Assembly: GCA_023431385.1 (NCBI GenBank)
Contig: JAEYWA010000104.1
Location: forward strand, 1 to 56,118
Direction of reading: 5' to 3'
DNA from: Bacillota bacterium
GTDB lineage: Bacteria > Bacillota > Clostridia > Acetivibrionales > DSM-1351
DNA: 56,118 nt
Shown: positions 17,833-25,928 of the stretch, in pieces
How positions within the stretch are numbered: the stretch's first letter is position 1
Layout: each line of letters starts with the position of its first letter
The notes under the pieces: model-generated
What the model saw: only the letters and a program-made list of their open reading frames with translations
Databases searched by the model: none
Told to the model about the DNA's origin: nothing
Position numbers and translations under genes: made by a program

Positions 17833-18627
17833 ATGCTTAAATTACTGAAATTAATTAAACTGTTCCTTTGGAACGGTAAAATGGGAATAGCACGAAGTAT
17901 AGAGTATAGATTCGACTTTATTCTGGGAACTGTTATATCCTTGGCTTTTGCCAGTGCAGGACCCATTCTTCAATATCTGATATTTACGCAGACAAAAGGC
18001 TTTCCCGGTTGGAACCTGGAGCAGATTATTTTATTTCAGGGCTTACTATTGTTCACAATAGGTTTAAAGGGTATGGCTTTTGGCAGTATACCCTATTTCG
18101 TATACGGCTTAGTAAGACAGGGTGATTTTGACAGGCTGTTGCTGAAACCATACCCTCCTATAGGCATAATATTAGCCAGCGGGTTCAATTTTAACGATAT
18201 AGGCGCTCTGGTTTCAGGTGCAGTAATATCTTTGTACTCTATTGTTAAAATGAATCTGCATATAGGATTTGTACAGATTGGCGTATTTCTCCTTGCAATC
18301 GTTTTCGGCCTGATTCTTTATATGGGGTTTGAAATCTTGTATAGCAGCATTGTAATAATGCTCGTACAAATCGGAAGGCTTGAGGAATTGATGTATCAAT
18401 TTTTAAGATTTGGAGAATTTCCTGTCAATATTTTTCCTAAGGCCCTGCAGACAGCCTTGATTACAGTAATACCTTTTGCCGTATGGGTAAATATCCCTGC
18501 AAATGCATTATTGAGCAGGCTTGATTACACCATTTTTATCACTTTTGCATTCTGTCTGCTGTTCTTCTATGCGAGTCTAAAGATATGGAACTTGTGCCTG
18601 AAAAATTATACCAGTGCGGGAGGTTAG
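17833..18627 (+). CDS. ABC-2 family transporter permease 2
   Basis: Second membrane subunit (264 aa, COG3694 type) with six predicted segments and the conserved loop GLVRQGDFDRLLLKPYPP. The start is set at ATG 17833, five bases after GGAG (17824-17827); earlier in-frame codons (TTG 17803, ATG 17815) lack a ribosome site. It ends with TSAGG, like its partner. A 115-base gap separates it from permease 1. Confidence 0.86.
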   Translation: MLKLLKLIKLFLWNGKMGIARSIEYRFDFILGTVISLAFASAGPILQYLIFTQTKGFPGWNLEQIILFQGLLLFTIGLKGMAFGSIPYFVYGLVRQGDFDRLLLKPYPPIGIILASGFNFNDIGALVSGAVISLYSIVKMNLHIGFVQIGVFLLAIVFGLILYMGFEILYSSIVIMLVQIGRLEELMYQFLRFGEFPVNIFPKALQTALITVIPFAVWVNIPANALLSRLDYTIFITFAFCLLFFYASLKIWNLCLKNYTSAGG

Positions 18628-18635
18628 CGTGAAAA

Positions 18636-18677
18636 GTGCGAAGCACAAATTTAGTTTTTAATCGAAGTCCTTCGCAC
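18636..18677 (+). repeat. Intergenic inverted repeat before the ABC ATPase gene
   Basis: GTGCGAAG (18636-18643) and CTTCGCAC (18670-18677) can pair across a 26-base loop. It lacks a T-run, so it is more likely an mRNA-processing or stability structure than a terminator. Confidence 0.45.
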
Positions 18678-18716
18678 GACGAAAAGCCACTACATGTCTT
18701 TTCATAACTATTTGTG

Positions 18717-18733
18717 TACGCGCTAAGCGCGTA
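18717..18733 (+). promoter_or_regulatory. Palindrome abutting the ABC ATPase ribosome site
   Basis: TACGCGCT and AGCGCGTA flank a single A, a perfect 8-base dyad ending just before the GGAGG that serves the ATPase gene. It could be an operator or a hairpin limiting translation. Confidence 0.45.
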
Positions 18734-18746
18734 GATGGAGGATAAT

Positions 18747-19730
18747 ATGAGCGAATACATAATAAATGTTGAGGGTTTAAAAAAGGATTTTAAGGTACAT
18801 AAGAGATCAAAATCAGGTATACTGTCTTCACTCAAATCACTGTTTGACAGAGATTATAATCTTGTAACTGCTGTGAATAACCTTGATTTGAAGATACCCA
18901 AGGGTGAGATCAGGGGTCTTATTGGTCCCAATGGTGCAGGTAAATCAACTACAATAAAAATCCTTTCGGGTATCCTGTATCCTTCAGAAGGAACAGTCAA
19001 TGTCATGGACTACACTCCCTGGACACAAAGGGAAGTTTATGTAAAAAAGATAGGTGTTGTGTTTGGCCAGAAATCTCAGTTATGGTGGGATCTGCCTGCA
19101 ATTGATACCTTTGCACTGAATAAACAGATGTACAGTATCCCTGACAAAGTCTTTGATAAGAAGATTGATTACTTCATAGAACTGCTGAATATAGGCGATG
19201 TTGTTACAAAACCTGTAAGACAGTTGTCATTGGGAGAAAGAATGAAGTGTGAATTTGTCTGTGCACTTCTACATGAACCTCCGCTGGTTTACCTTGACGA
19301 ACCTACTATAGGTTTAGACATTATATCAAAGGAAGCCATAAGGTCCTTTATAAAAATGGTAAACAAGGATTTAGGAACTACCTTTATAGTCACTACCCAT
19401 GATTTGAGCGACATTGAAGACCTTTGTGAAAATGTCAGCATAATCAATAATGGGACAATAGTTTTTAATGATAGTATTGAAAAACTGAAAACATATTTTT
19501 CAGATAAGAAGATTATTGAAGTTAAGTTTTCCCGCCAGATCGATGTGTCACTCCTCGAAGGTTTTAACGTGACGTCAAGTGGACCTCACTTTGCAAATAT
19601 TGAAATAAAAACAGAAAATACCAATCTTCAAGACGAGATATCCAAGATTTTCAAAGTGCTGCCGGTTCAAGATATAAATGTAAATAATATAAGTATTGAA
19701 GAGGTTATAAAGCACATATACAGGAGCTGA
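18747..19730 (+). CDS. ABC-2 transporter ATP-binding protein
   Basis: ATPase subunit (327 aa, COG4586 type) for the two upstream permeases. Walker A is GPNGAGKST, the signature is LSLGERMK, Walker B is LVYLDEPTIGLD, and the switch His is in TTHDLSD. The C-terminal 80 residues form an extra regulatory domain usual in this family. ATG 18747 follows GGAGG (18738-18742); ATG 18735 overlaps it and is unlikely. Genes 16914, 17833 and 18747 make one operon. Confidence 0.92.
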   Translation: MSEYIINVEGLKKDFKVHKRSKSGILSSLKSLFDRDYNLVTAVNNLDLKIPKGEIRGLIGPNGAGKSTTIKILSGILYPSEGTVNVMDYTPWTQREVYVKKIGVVFGQKSQLWWDLPAIDTFALNKQMYSIPDKVFDKKIDYFIELLNIGDVVTKPVRQLSLGERMKCEFVCALLHEPPLVYLDEPTIGLDIISKEAIRSFIKMVNKDLGTTFIVTTHDLSDIEDLCENVSIINNGTIVFNDSIEKLKTYFSDKKIIEVKFSRQIDVSLLEGFNVTSSGPHFANIEIKTENTNLQDEISKIFKVLPVQDINVNNISIEEVIKHIYRS

Positions 19731-19744
19731 TTACGCGACGGTAG

Positions 19745-20596
19745 TTACTCAATGGGTATATAAAATGATATATATGTGTTTTCATTATTTGCTTCAAAGC
19801 TGTTATCGTAATACTCAAAATCATAGTTCCCAATGGCTCTTAACCCGGAAAAGGGCAGATGGACCGAATATATCTGCCCTATACATCTGGGAACATTTTC
19901 AACAACGGATGGTATCGGAAATACAGCGTACTTGCATTTTTTTATACTCTGTACCTTCATACCCTTGGGTATATTTTTGACATCACTTACTTCAACTCCT
20001 GCTATATACTCAAAGTTTCCCTTATCGAAATTTGTCTCAAAGCCATAACAGATATCTTTATTAACCCTGTTTTTTAAGGAATCTACCTCTAGGTTTAGCT
20101 TATTCCAAAGTTTTGATATTTCGAAATTCTCATTTTTACCCTTGTAGCCAATTCCGGCTATAATAAAATCGTCCATAAATACTATTTGTGGATCAATAGG
20201 TTTGACACTGTGGCACTTCAAGTCAAGTAATTTTTCGTTTAACACAACCTGCTCTATATTTTTGTAAGCAATCCCTACGGTTCTGTAAGTATTTGGTGTA
20301 ACATTATAGATTTCCTTGAATGCTCTTGTGAAAGCTTCCTGAGAGTTATAACCGAACAATATTGCTATATCAATAATACGCATATCTGATTCCAATAAAC
20401 ATCTTGCAGCTTCTGTTATTTTTCTTCTCTTTATATATCTACTAATTGTATGCCCGGATAAGTTTCTAAAAACCCTCATAAAGTGGAACTGAGAAAAACC
20501 TACCTCGTTAATAATATCATTGATTTTTATTTCTGTTGTAAGATTGTTCTCAATGTACCTTGAAGCCTTTAAGACGGCATCGTAATAATAATTCAT
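19745..20596 (-). CDS. AraC-family regulator with GyrI-like effector domain
   Basis: Two AraC helix-turn-helix motifs at residues about 20-100 (IKINDIINEVGFSQFHFMRVFRN and IIDIAILFGYNSQEAFTRAFKE), followed by a GyrI-like small-molecule binding domain (about 125-283) of the Rob/BltR kind, with the strand pattern VFMDDFIIAGIGYKG and a C-terminal FYIPIE. ATG 20596 follows GGGGGAAAT. It is convergent with the ABC-2 operon, 14 bases from its end, and may sense the transported compound. That link is inference. Confidence 0.9.
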   Translation of the reverse strand: MNYYYDAVLKASRYIENNLTTEIKINDIINEVGFSQFHFMRVFRNLSGHTISRYIKRRKITEAARCLLESDMRIIDIAILFGYNSQEAFTRAFKEIYNVTPNTYRTVGIAYKNIEQVVLNEKLLDLKCHSVKPIDPQIVFMDDFIIAGIGYKGKNENFEISKLWNKLNLEVDSLKNRVNKDICYGFETNFDKGNFEYIAGVEVSDVKNIPKGMKVQSIKKCKYAVFPIPSVVENVPRCIGQIYSVHLPFSGLRAIGNYDFEYYDNSFEANNENTYISFYIPIE

Positions 20597-20783
20597 ATTT
20601 CCCCCAAGCAAATGCTCTACCATCAATTGTTTATATAAATATTCATAATTTAGAATCCATACACAAAAAGAGAAGTGATATAACTAATTATACCAGTTCT
20701 CCTTAAGAGTTCATTAACTATTATTTTGTAACTGGGAGTACTCCCAGTTAATCAGACCTGCAGCAGAACATAAATCTATCCTG

Positions 20784-21896
20784 CTATATTTGCATCCAGG
20801 TTTGAGGAGTGGAATCCTCATTGGGCAGGAAAGCCTTAAATTCTTGGATTCCTTCAGGGGTTTTCAAATCAAAATTGCACCACTTGTTTACAACCGGGGA
20901 ACCGAAGCATATTTCAGCTTTGACATTTTCTATATCATACAGAATAGACCACAGAGTACCCAGACCATCCTCATAATGATGGCAAGCTAAGCCCTCAGGC
21001 ATTTTTGTTGAAAGCAGCCTCTTAAGGTCGTCTCTGCTTATTTTATCTGAACTTAAGGTCTTGGTTATCGCACTATATCTGTCTACAGACTGTTGCATTC
21101 TATTTTTTACATAAGGCTGCATTTCGGGTAAAATGTAATGGTTTGTGGAACAAACAAATCCCTCAGGAGAAGCTGACGACAACTTTTTAAAGCTTTTGAC
21201 CGAGTTGTGTATTTCCACCAGGACTGTTTCAGCGTTTTTGTCAGTAATTACAAGGCTGCAAAAGGAGGATATTGGAAGTGTTTTGATCATATCTACAGCT
21301 TCATCTACATTTTTGCACTTATCCAGTAATATCCGTATTACCATCCAGAATCGCAAGCCTTCCTCCTGGGACATTATAAGAGGGATACCATTTGTCATTG
21401 TAACACATAAGCCCTTTTCATTAATACCATCAAGTCTTCCGAAGAGCAGAAGGCCAAAGCCCATATGAGCATAAACCCCTTCAGACCTTACGGTCAGAAG
21501 TTGTAAGTCATCATCTTTACTCCACTCATAGCTTCTTCCTGCATATATTTTGCCATCTGAGGTTTTTTGGGGAAGTACAGCGAAGTGTCCGCAATTACCA
21601 TTGCTTACATGTGTAAAGCTGTAGTAAATAATTTCTTCTGGCGTACGGCCGAAGTAGTCGGCAAAGCCTCTCATCTCCTCATTAATATTGGAACAATACT
21701 TTTCAAATACTTCAATTGCTCGTTTGACATTATCAAGTGCAGCAGGTTTAATGAAATCATTTCCTTTGAAAAAGAACTCTGCTTGTTCAGGGAATTTATT
21801 TTTTACCAGCTCTGCTTCCTTCCTCCCAAGCTCATAAGGTGTCCCATCTAAAGTAACATGATTGAATGCTACTTCTATAGAATTGTTACTTGACAT
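20784..21896 (-). CDS. NTN-type amide hydrolase (peptidase C45/acyltransferase-like)
   Basis: Protein of 370 aa related to isopenicillin N acyltransferase and other C45 amidases, which self-cleave to expose an N-terminal cysteine and hydrolyse linear amides. The probable nucleophile is Cys102 in NGNCGHFAVLP, followed by the family's KIYAGRSYEWS strand and GLCVTMTNG block. ATG 21896 follows GGAGATTG. It lies between the AraC-GyrI gene and the riboflavin operon without coupling to either. Substrate is unknown; peptides, acyl amides or beta-lactams are possible. Confidence 0.82.
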   Translation of the reverse strand: MSSNNSIEVAFNHVTLDGTPYELGRKEAELVKNKFPEQAEFFFKGNDFIKPAALDNVKRAIEVFEKYCSNINEEMRGFADYFGRTPEEIIYYSFTHVSNGNCGHFAVLPQKTSDGKIYAGRSYEWSKDDDLQLLTVRSEGVYAHMGFGLLLFGRLDGINEKGLCVTMTNGIPLIMSQEEGLRFWMVIRILLDKCKNVDEAVDMIKTLPISSFCSLVITDKNAETVLVEIHNSVKSFKKLSSASPEGFVCSTNHYILPEMQPYVKNRMQQSVDRYSAITKTLSSDKISRDDLKRLLSTKMPEGLACHHYEDGLGTLWSILYDIENVKAEICFGSPVVNKWCNFDLKTPEGIQEFKAFLPNEDSTPQTWMQI

Positions 21897-22021
21897 ATAA
21901 ACAATCTCCTTTCCAGATATCCTTGCTTTAACCTAAGCAAAGTATATCGATAGAAAGAATAATTGTTTTGATTAAACTTGCTATCTTTGTCATAATCAAA
22001 TAATAAGATCTAATATATGTT

Positions 22022-22048
22022 ATAGGGATTGAAGCTTCCACTCCCTAT
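22022..22048 (-). terminator. Hairpin at the end of the riboflavin operon
   Basis: ATAGGG and CCCTAT bracket an inner dyad centred on GAAGCTTC, starting at the ribH stop codon. The following sequence lacks a clean T-run, so termination is likely but weakly supported. Confidence 0.45.
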
Positions 22049-22515
22049 CAGAACTGCTTCAGCAGATTTGCCATTTCAATGGCTGTCACAGCAGCATCGT
22101 ACCCTTTGTTTCCGGCTTTCGTACCCGCCCTTTCAATAGCCTGTTCTATGGTGTCAGTTGTCAAAACGCCGAATATTACAGGAATTCCAGTATCGAGGGA
22201 TACCTTGGCTACGCCTTTGGATACTTCACTTGCAACATAATCAAAATGAGGCGTTGACCCTCTTATAACAGCTCCCACGCAAATTATTGCATCATATTTA
22301 TCAGATGCAGCCAGCTTTTGTGCCACAAGGGGAATTTCAAAAGCACCGGGCACCCAGGCAATTTCAATATTAGTTTCAGCTCCTCCATGTCTCACAACTG
22401 CATCGATGGCTCCACTTAGTAGCTTGCTACCGATAAATTCATTAAAACGGCTTATAACTATACCAAACCTCAAGTCCTTTGCAATAAGATTTCCTTCATG
22501 AGTTTTAACTGTCAT
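22048..22515 (-). CDS. ribH: 6,7-dimethyl-8-ribityllumazine synthase
   Basis: Catalyses the penultimate step of riboflavin synthesis, condensing dihydroxybutanone phosphate with the ribityl pyrimidine. The 155-aa protein has VSRFNEFI at the N terminus, WVPGAFEIP, VGAVIRGSTPHFDYV with the catalytic His, and PVIFGVLTTDT, all standard. It overlaps ribBA by 11 bases and is the last gene of the operon. Confidence 0.97.
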   Translation of the reverse strand: MTVKTHEGNLIAKDLRFGIVISRFNEFIGSKLLSGAIDAVVRHGGAETNIEIAWVPGAFEIPLVAQKLAASDKYDAIICVGAVIRGSTPHFDYVASEVSKGVAKVSLDTGIPVIFGVLTTDTIEQAIERAGTKAGNKGYDAAVTAIEMANLLKQF

Positions 22516-23755
22516 GTTTTTTTCCCTCCTGGTTTTTTATTTTATTTAAGATATCGGTATCACTTAATATGTGTCCCATCTTTTCCTTTTTTGTTCTCAT
22601 ATAAAACTCATTTACTTCATTGGCTTCTACCAGGATAGGTACCCTTTCCACTATCTCAAGGCCATATCCTCCCAATCCTGCTACCTTCTTCGGATTATTA
22701 GTCAGAAGCCTGATTTTTCTGACACCCAAATGGTATAGAATCTGGGCACCAATACCGTATTCCCGCAGGTCTGGGGCAAAACCCAGAAGCTCGTTTGCTT
22801 CCACCGTATCCTTCCCTTTATCCTGCAATTCATAAGCCCTGATTTTATTTACCAGGCCTATTCCGCGACCTTCCTGGCGCATATAAAGGAGAACTCCCCT
22901 TCCCTCGCGGCTGATCTGCCATAAGGCAGCCTCCAGTTGTTCTCCACAATCGCATCGTAGAGAATGGAAGGCATCACCAGTCAAGCATTCGGAATGTACC
23001 CTTACTAATATAGGTTCATCAGAGCCTTTGATATCTCCCTTTACAAGCGCTACATGGTGTTCACCGTTCACCAAATTTTCATAAGCGGCAATCATGAAGT
23101 CTCCGTATTTTGTGGGAAGCTTTGCCAGAGCAGCAGCCTTAACAAGCTTATCATTCTTTCTTCTATATTTAATCAGATCTGCTACAGTGATTATTTTCAG
23201 ATCATATTTCCTGGCGAACTCCATTAACTCCGGCACTCTGGCCATAGTACCATCATCACTCATAACCTCACAAATTGCCCCGGCTGGACGCAAACCTGCC
23301 ATTCTCGCAAGCTCCACAGCAGCTTCAGTGTGTCCCGAACGACTCAGCACTCCACCCTCCCTTGCAATCAGTGGGAAAATATGTCCCGGCCTGACAAAAT
23401 CATTGCTTTCCGAAGCCGGATTTACCAACTCCCGTATGGTATTAGCCCTTTCAAAGGCTGATATTCCGGTAGTAGAACTTTTATGATCGACTGTAACAGT
23501 GAAAGCCGTCTTCATGTTCTCAGTGTTTCTCTCGACCATCAGATTGAGTTCCAGCTGTCGGGCACGCTCCTCTGTCAAAGGTGCACAGATCATCCCTTTT
23601 CCATGAGAGGCCATAAAATTTATACTCTCCGGAGTTACCTTCTCGGCAGCCATCAGAAGGTCTCCTTCATTTTCACGGTCTTCATCGTCTACCACTATAA
23701 TGATTTTTCCCTGTTTGATGTCTTCTACAGCCTCTTCAATTGAATGAAACTTCAT
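22505..23755 (-). CDS. ribBA: Bifunctional DHBP synthase / GTP cyclohydrolase II
   Basis: Makes both riboflavin precursors. Residues about 1-200 are the DHBP synthase half (VDDEDRENEGDL, HTEAAVELARMAG); residues about 205-400 are GTP cyclohydrolase II with the zinc cysteines in ECLTGDAFHSLRCDCGEQ and the arginine-rich YMRQEGRGIGL. Length of 416 aa is normal. It is preceded by a good ribosome site (AAGGAGG) and overlaps ribH. Confidence 0.97.
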   Translation of the reverse strand: MKFHSIEEAVEDIKQGKIIIVVDDEDRENEGDLLMAAEKVTPESINFMASHGKGMICAPLTEERARQLELNLMVERNTENMKTAFTVTVDHKSSTTGISAFERANTIRELVNPASESNDFVRPGHIFPLIAREGGVLSRSGHTEAAVELARMAGLRPAGAICEVMSDDGTMARVPELMEFARKYDLKIITVADLIKYRRKNDKLVKAAALAKLPTKYGDFMIAAYENLVNGEHHVALVKGDIKGSDEPILVRVHSECLTGDAFHSLRCDCGEQLEAALWQISREGRGVLLYMRQEGRGIGLVNKIRAYELQDKGKDTVEANELLGFAPDLREYGIGAQILYHLGVRKIRLLTNNPKKVAGLGGYGLEIVERVPILVEANEVNEFYMRTKKEKMGHILSDTDILNKIKNQEGKKHDS

Positions 23756-23788
23756 TTTCCAATCCTCCTTTTGGTATTTACTTACATT

Positions 23789-24448
23789 CTAAGCAAAGCC
23801 ATTATCCTTAAGAAAATCCAAAGAGATAGATTTCTTAGGTTTTAATTCTGATTCAGGTACACTTATCCCCATAAGCTTTTCTACATACTTGCCCATTACA
23901 TCACATTCAATGTTTATCACGTCTCCCACACTCCTGGCACCTAGAGTTGTATGTTTGGAAGTAACGGGAATCAGTGATATCCTGAAGCATTTCTCATCCA
24001 CATGAGCAACGGTCAGACTTGCGCCATCAAGTGTTACTGAGCCCTTCATTACTATATATTTTAGAATATTATCCGGAGCTTCCACCGTAAGCCATATGGC
24101 ATTATCCTCTTCAGCCCTTGCCGCAACCATTCCGGTCCCATCAATATGCCCCGTAACAATATGCCCCCCTAGCCTGTCTGACAATCGCAACGCTCTCTCC
24201 AGGTTTACTTTATCCGAAATATTCAGTTTATTAAGCCCCGTCTTTCTGATGGTTTCGGGCATGACATCGGCTGAAAACCAGTCTCCACCTAAATCCGCCA
24301 CTGTAAGGCATATGCCGTTTACAGCAATACTATCTCCAACCTTTACATCATTCAGAATCTTTTGGCAGTGTATGGATAGCTTTATTGATAAACTTCCATG
24401 CACGCTTCCCTTAATAGTTCCTACTTCTTCTATAATTCCTGTAAACAT
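23789..24448 (-). CDS. ribE: Riboflavin synthase, alpha subunit
   Basis: Dismutates two ribityllumazines to riboflavin. The 219-aa protein starts with the hallmark MFTGIIEEVG and contains two tandem lumazine-binding barrels (about 1-95 and 96-195), each with a G-D-x-I/V-x-x-x-C/A-D core; the second begins GGHIVTGHIDGTG. ATG 24448 follows GGGGAGCT and overlaps ribD by 19 bases, suggesting translational coupling. Confidence 0.97.
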   Translation of the reverse strand: MFTGIIEEVGTIKGSVHGSLSIKLSIHCQKILNDVKVGDSIAVNGICLTVADLGGDWFSADVMPETIRKTGLNKLNISDKVNLERALRLSDRLGGHIVTGHIDGTGMVAARAEEDNAIWLTVEAPDNILKYIVMKGSVTLDGASLTVAHVDEKCFRISLIPVTSKHTTLGARSVGDVINIECDVMGKYVEKLMGISVPESELKPKKSISLDFLKDNGFA

Positions 24449-25551
24449 AGCTCCCCTTTCACATATCCCTCTATCAGTACATCCTGGTCAAATCTGCTAA
24501 TACTTAAGTCATATAGCTTAATGGCATCTTTCATAAACTTAATCCCTTCACCCTCTATAGGAGTTTTGGCATCTCTTCCTCCGATAAATTTCGGTGCTAT
24601 GTAAAACATTACCTTGTCCACTATCCCTGAGTTTAAAGCAGCTGCATTCAGTCCTCCGCCTCCCTCCAGTAGCAAACTGTCAATTTCTAATTTGTACAAT
24701 TCATCCATTAGTCTGGCAAGATCAACCTGCCCATCAGGCTTACCAAGCTTAAGAATGTTTACACCCTTGTCTGTGAGCTGTTTTTCTTTCTCACTGTCAA
24801 TGGCTGATGTTGTAGCAAGTATTACACCCGCCGCGGATTCTACATTAATCACACGACTTTCAATGGGGATTCTACCCTTACTGTCAATAATGATTCTGAC
24901 TGGGTCTTTACAGGTTTTGAGCCCCAGTCTTGTTGTGAGGCATGGATTGTCTTCCAATACTGTATTTACTCCCACCATAATAGCAGCAACTCTGTTACGA
25001 GTAATATGCACATGGTGCCTGGAGCTTTCTCCTGAAATCCACTTGGAGTCTCCGCAAGCTGAAGTTATTTTTCCATCCAAGGTCATTGCAGTTTTCATAA
25101 TAACAAATGGTCTTTTTCGTACTATGTATTTAATAAATATTTCATTAAGCTTTCTTGCCTCCTGTTCAAGGACTCCAACAATTGTCTCAATACCGGCCTT
25201 CCTAAGCATGCCGATTCCCCTCCCGGAAACCTTGGGGTTGGGATCTTCCATGGCTACAATAACCTTGCTTATTCCGGCTTTTATTATTGCCTCGGCACAA
25301 GGAGGTGTCCTTCCATAGTGGGAACAAGGTTCGAGGTTTACATAGAGCGTCCCCCCCTTCACATCCTGCTTTGCGTTGTTGATAGCTGCAACCTCAGCAT
25401 GGGCACCCCCGAATACTTCGTGATAGCCCTCTGCAATTATCTCCTCATTCTTTACGATTACTGCGCCTACCAGTGGATTGGGATTGGTGGTACCCCAGCC
25501 GCCTTTAGCAAGCTCCAAAGCTCTATTCATATAGTCTTCATGTATTCCCAT
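24430..25551 (-). CDS. ribD: Riboflavin-specific deaminase/reductase
   Basis: First enzyme of the operon, carrying out deamination and then side-chain reduction of the pyrimidine intermediate. The N-terminal deaminase (about 1-145) has the zinc motifs HAEVAAI and PCSHYGRTPPCAEAI; the C-terminal reductase (about 148-373) has TMAMTLDGKI-like and LLLEGGG motifs. ATG 25551 is chosen because GGGGG lies 8 bases before it and it gives a normal 373 aa; the frame remains open upstream through the riboswitch but that part is not RibD-like. Confidence 0.95.
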   Translation of the reverse strand: MGIHEDYMNRALELAKGGWGTTNPNPLVGAVIVKNEEIIAEGYHEVFGGAHAEVAAINNAKQDVKGGTLYVNLEPCSHYGRTPPCAEAIIKAGISKVIVAMEDPNPKVSGRGIGMLRKAGIETIVGVLEQEARKLNEIFIKYIVRKRPFVIMKTAMTLDGKITSACGDSKWISGESSRHHVHITRNRVAAIMVGVNTVLEDNPCLTTRLGLKTCKDPVRIIIDSKGRIPIESRVINVESAAGVILATTSAIDSEKEKQLTDKGVNILKLGKPDGQVDLARLMDELYKLEIDSLLLEGGGGLNAAALNSGIVDKVMFYIAPKFIGGRDAKTPIEGEGIKFMKDAIKLYDLSISRFDQDVLIEGYVKGELCLQEL

Positions 25552-25590
25552 AAAGCAAGCCCCCATATTTAACCATAATAAAATACAAAA

Positions 25591-25617
25591 TCCCTGGAAG
25601 TAAACTACTCCCAGGGA
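25591..25617 (-). terminator. Intrinsic terminator of the FMN riboswitch
   Basis: On the minus strand a 12-base stem (TCCCTGGGAGTA with TACTTCCAGGGA, loop GTT) is followed by TTTTGTATTTTATT. It lies between the aptamer and ribD, so FMN would stop transcription here. Confidence 0.88.
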
Positions 25618-25636
25618 ACAAAAAAGCAAAATAAAA

Positions 25637-25758
25637 CACACTTTCTTCCATCCAGACTGTACTGTCGGCTCCGGAATCTGACCGGATCTGCTTTCGCTCG
25701 CGGGCTCGCAGCCATGCTGCCTACCGCCGGTAAGGAATTTCACCTATCCCTGAAATGT
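25637..25758 (-). ncRNA. FMN riboswitch (RFN element)
   Basis: The minus strand shows the conserved RFN blocks in order: GGTGAAATTCC, ACCGGCGGTA, GAGCCCGCGAGC, CCGACAGTA and AGTCTGGATG. The outer stem P1 forms between ACATTTC (25758-25752) and GAAAGTGT (25644-25637). It controls the riboflavin operon through the downstream terminator. Confidence 0.96.
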
Positions 25759-25767
25759 TTATTACAC

Positions 25768-25796
25768 ATTATATTATTCAATTAATATGAATATAA
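25768..25796 (-). promoter_or_regulatory. Possible promoter of the riboflavin operon
   Basis: A perfect -10 box TATAAT reads on the minus strand at 25773-25768, about 10 bases before the aptamer. The -35 candidate TTATAT, 17 bases upstream, is weak. Confidence 0.5.
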
Positions 25797-25928
25797 CATA
25801 ACAGCTATTAGAATTCAAGGCTGTTTTTTCCATAAAAACGAAGAGCTTTTATATAGATTTATACGGTTCTACAGAATATTTGCTTCGAAAGTTTTCCAGA
25901 GATTTTTTTGTCCTTCAAAATATCTCGG

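Noticed and set aside
24614..25318. A 234-codon plus-strand frame opposite ribD
   Set aside because: ribD is unmistakable on the other strand; the opposite frame has low complexity and no start signal.
25552..25743. An N-terminal extension of RibD of about 64 residues
   Set aside because: It would be translated from the riboswitch and terminator; a good ribosome site precedes ATG 25551.
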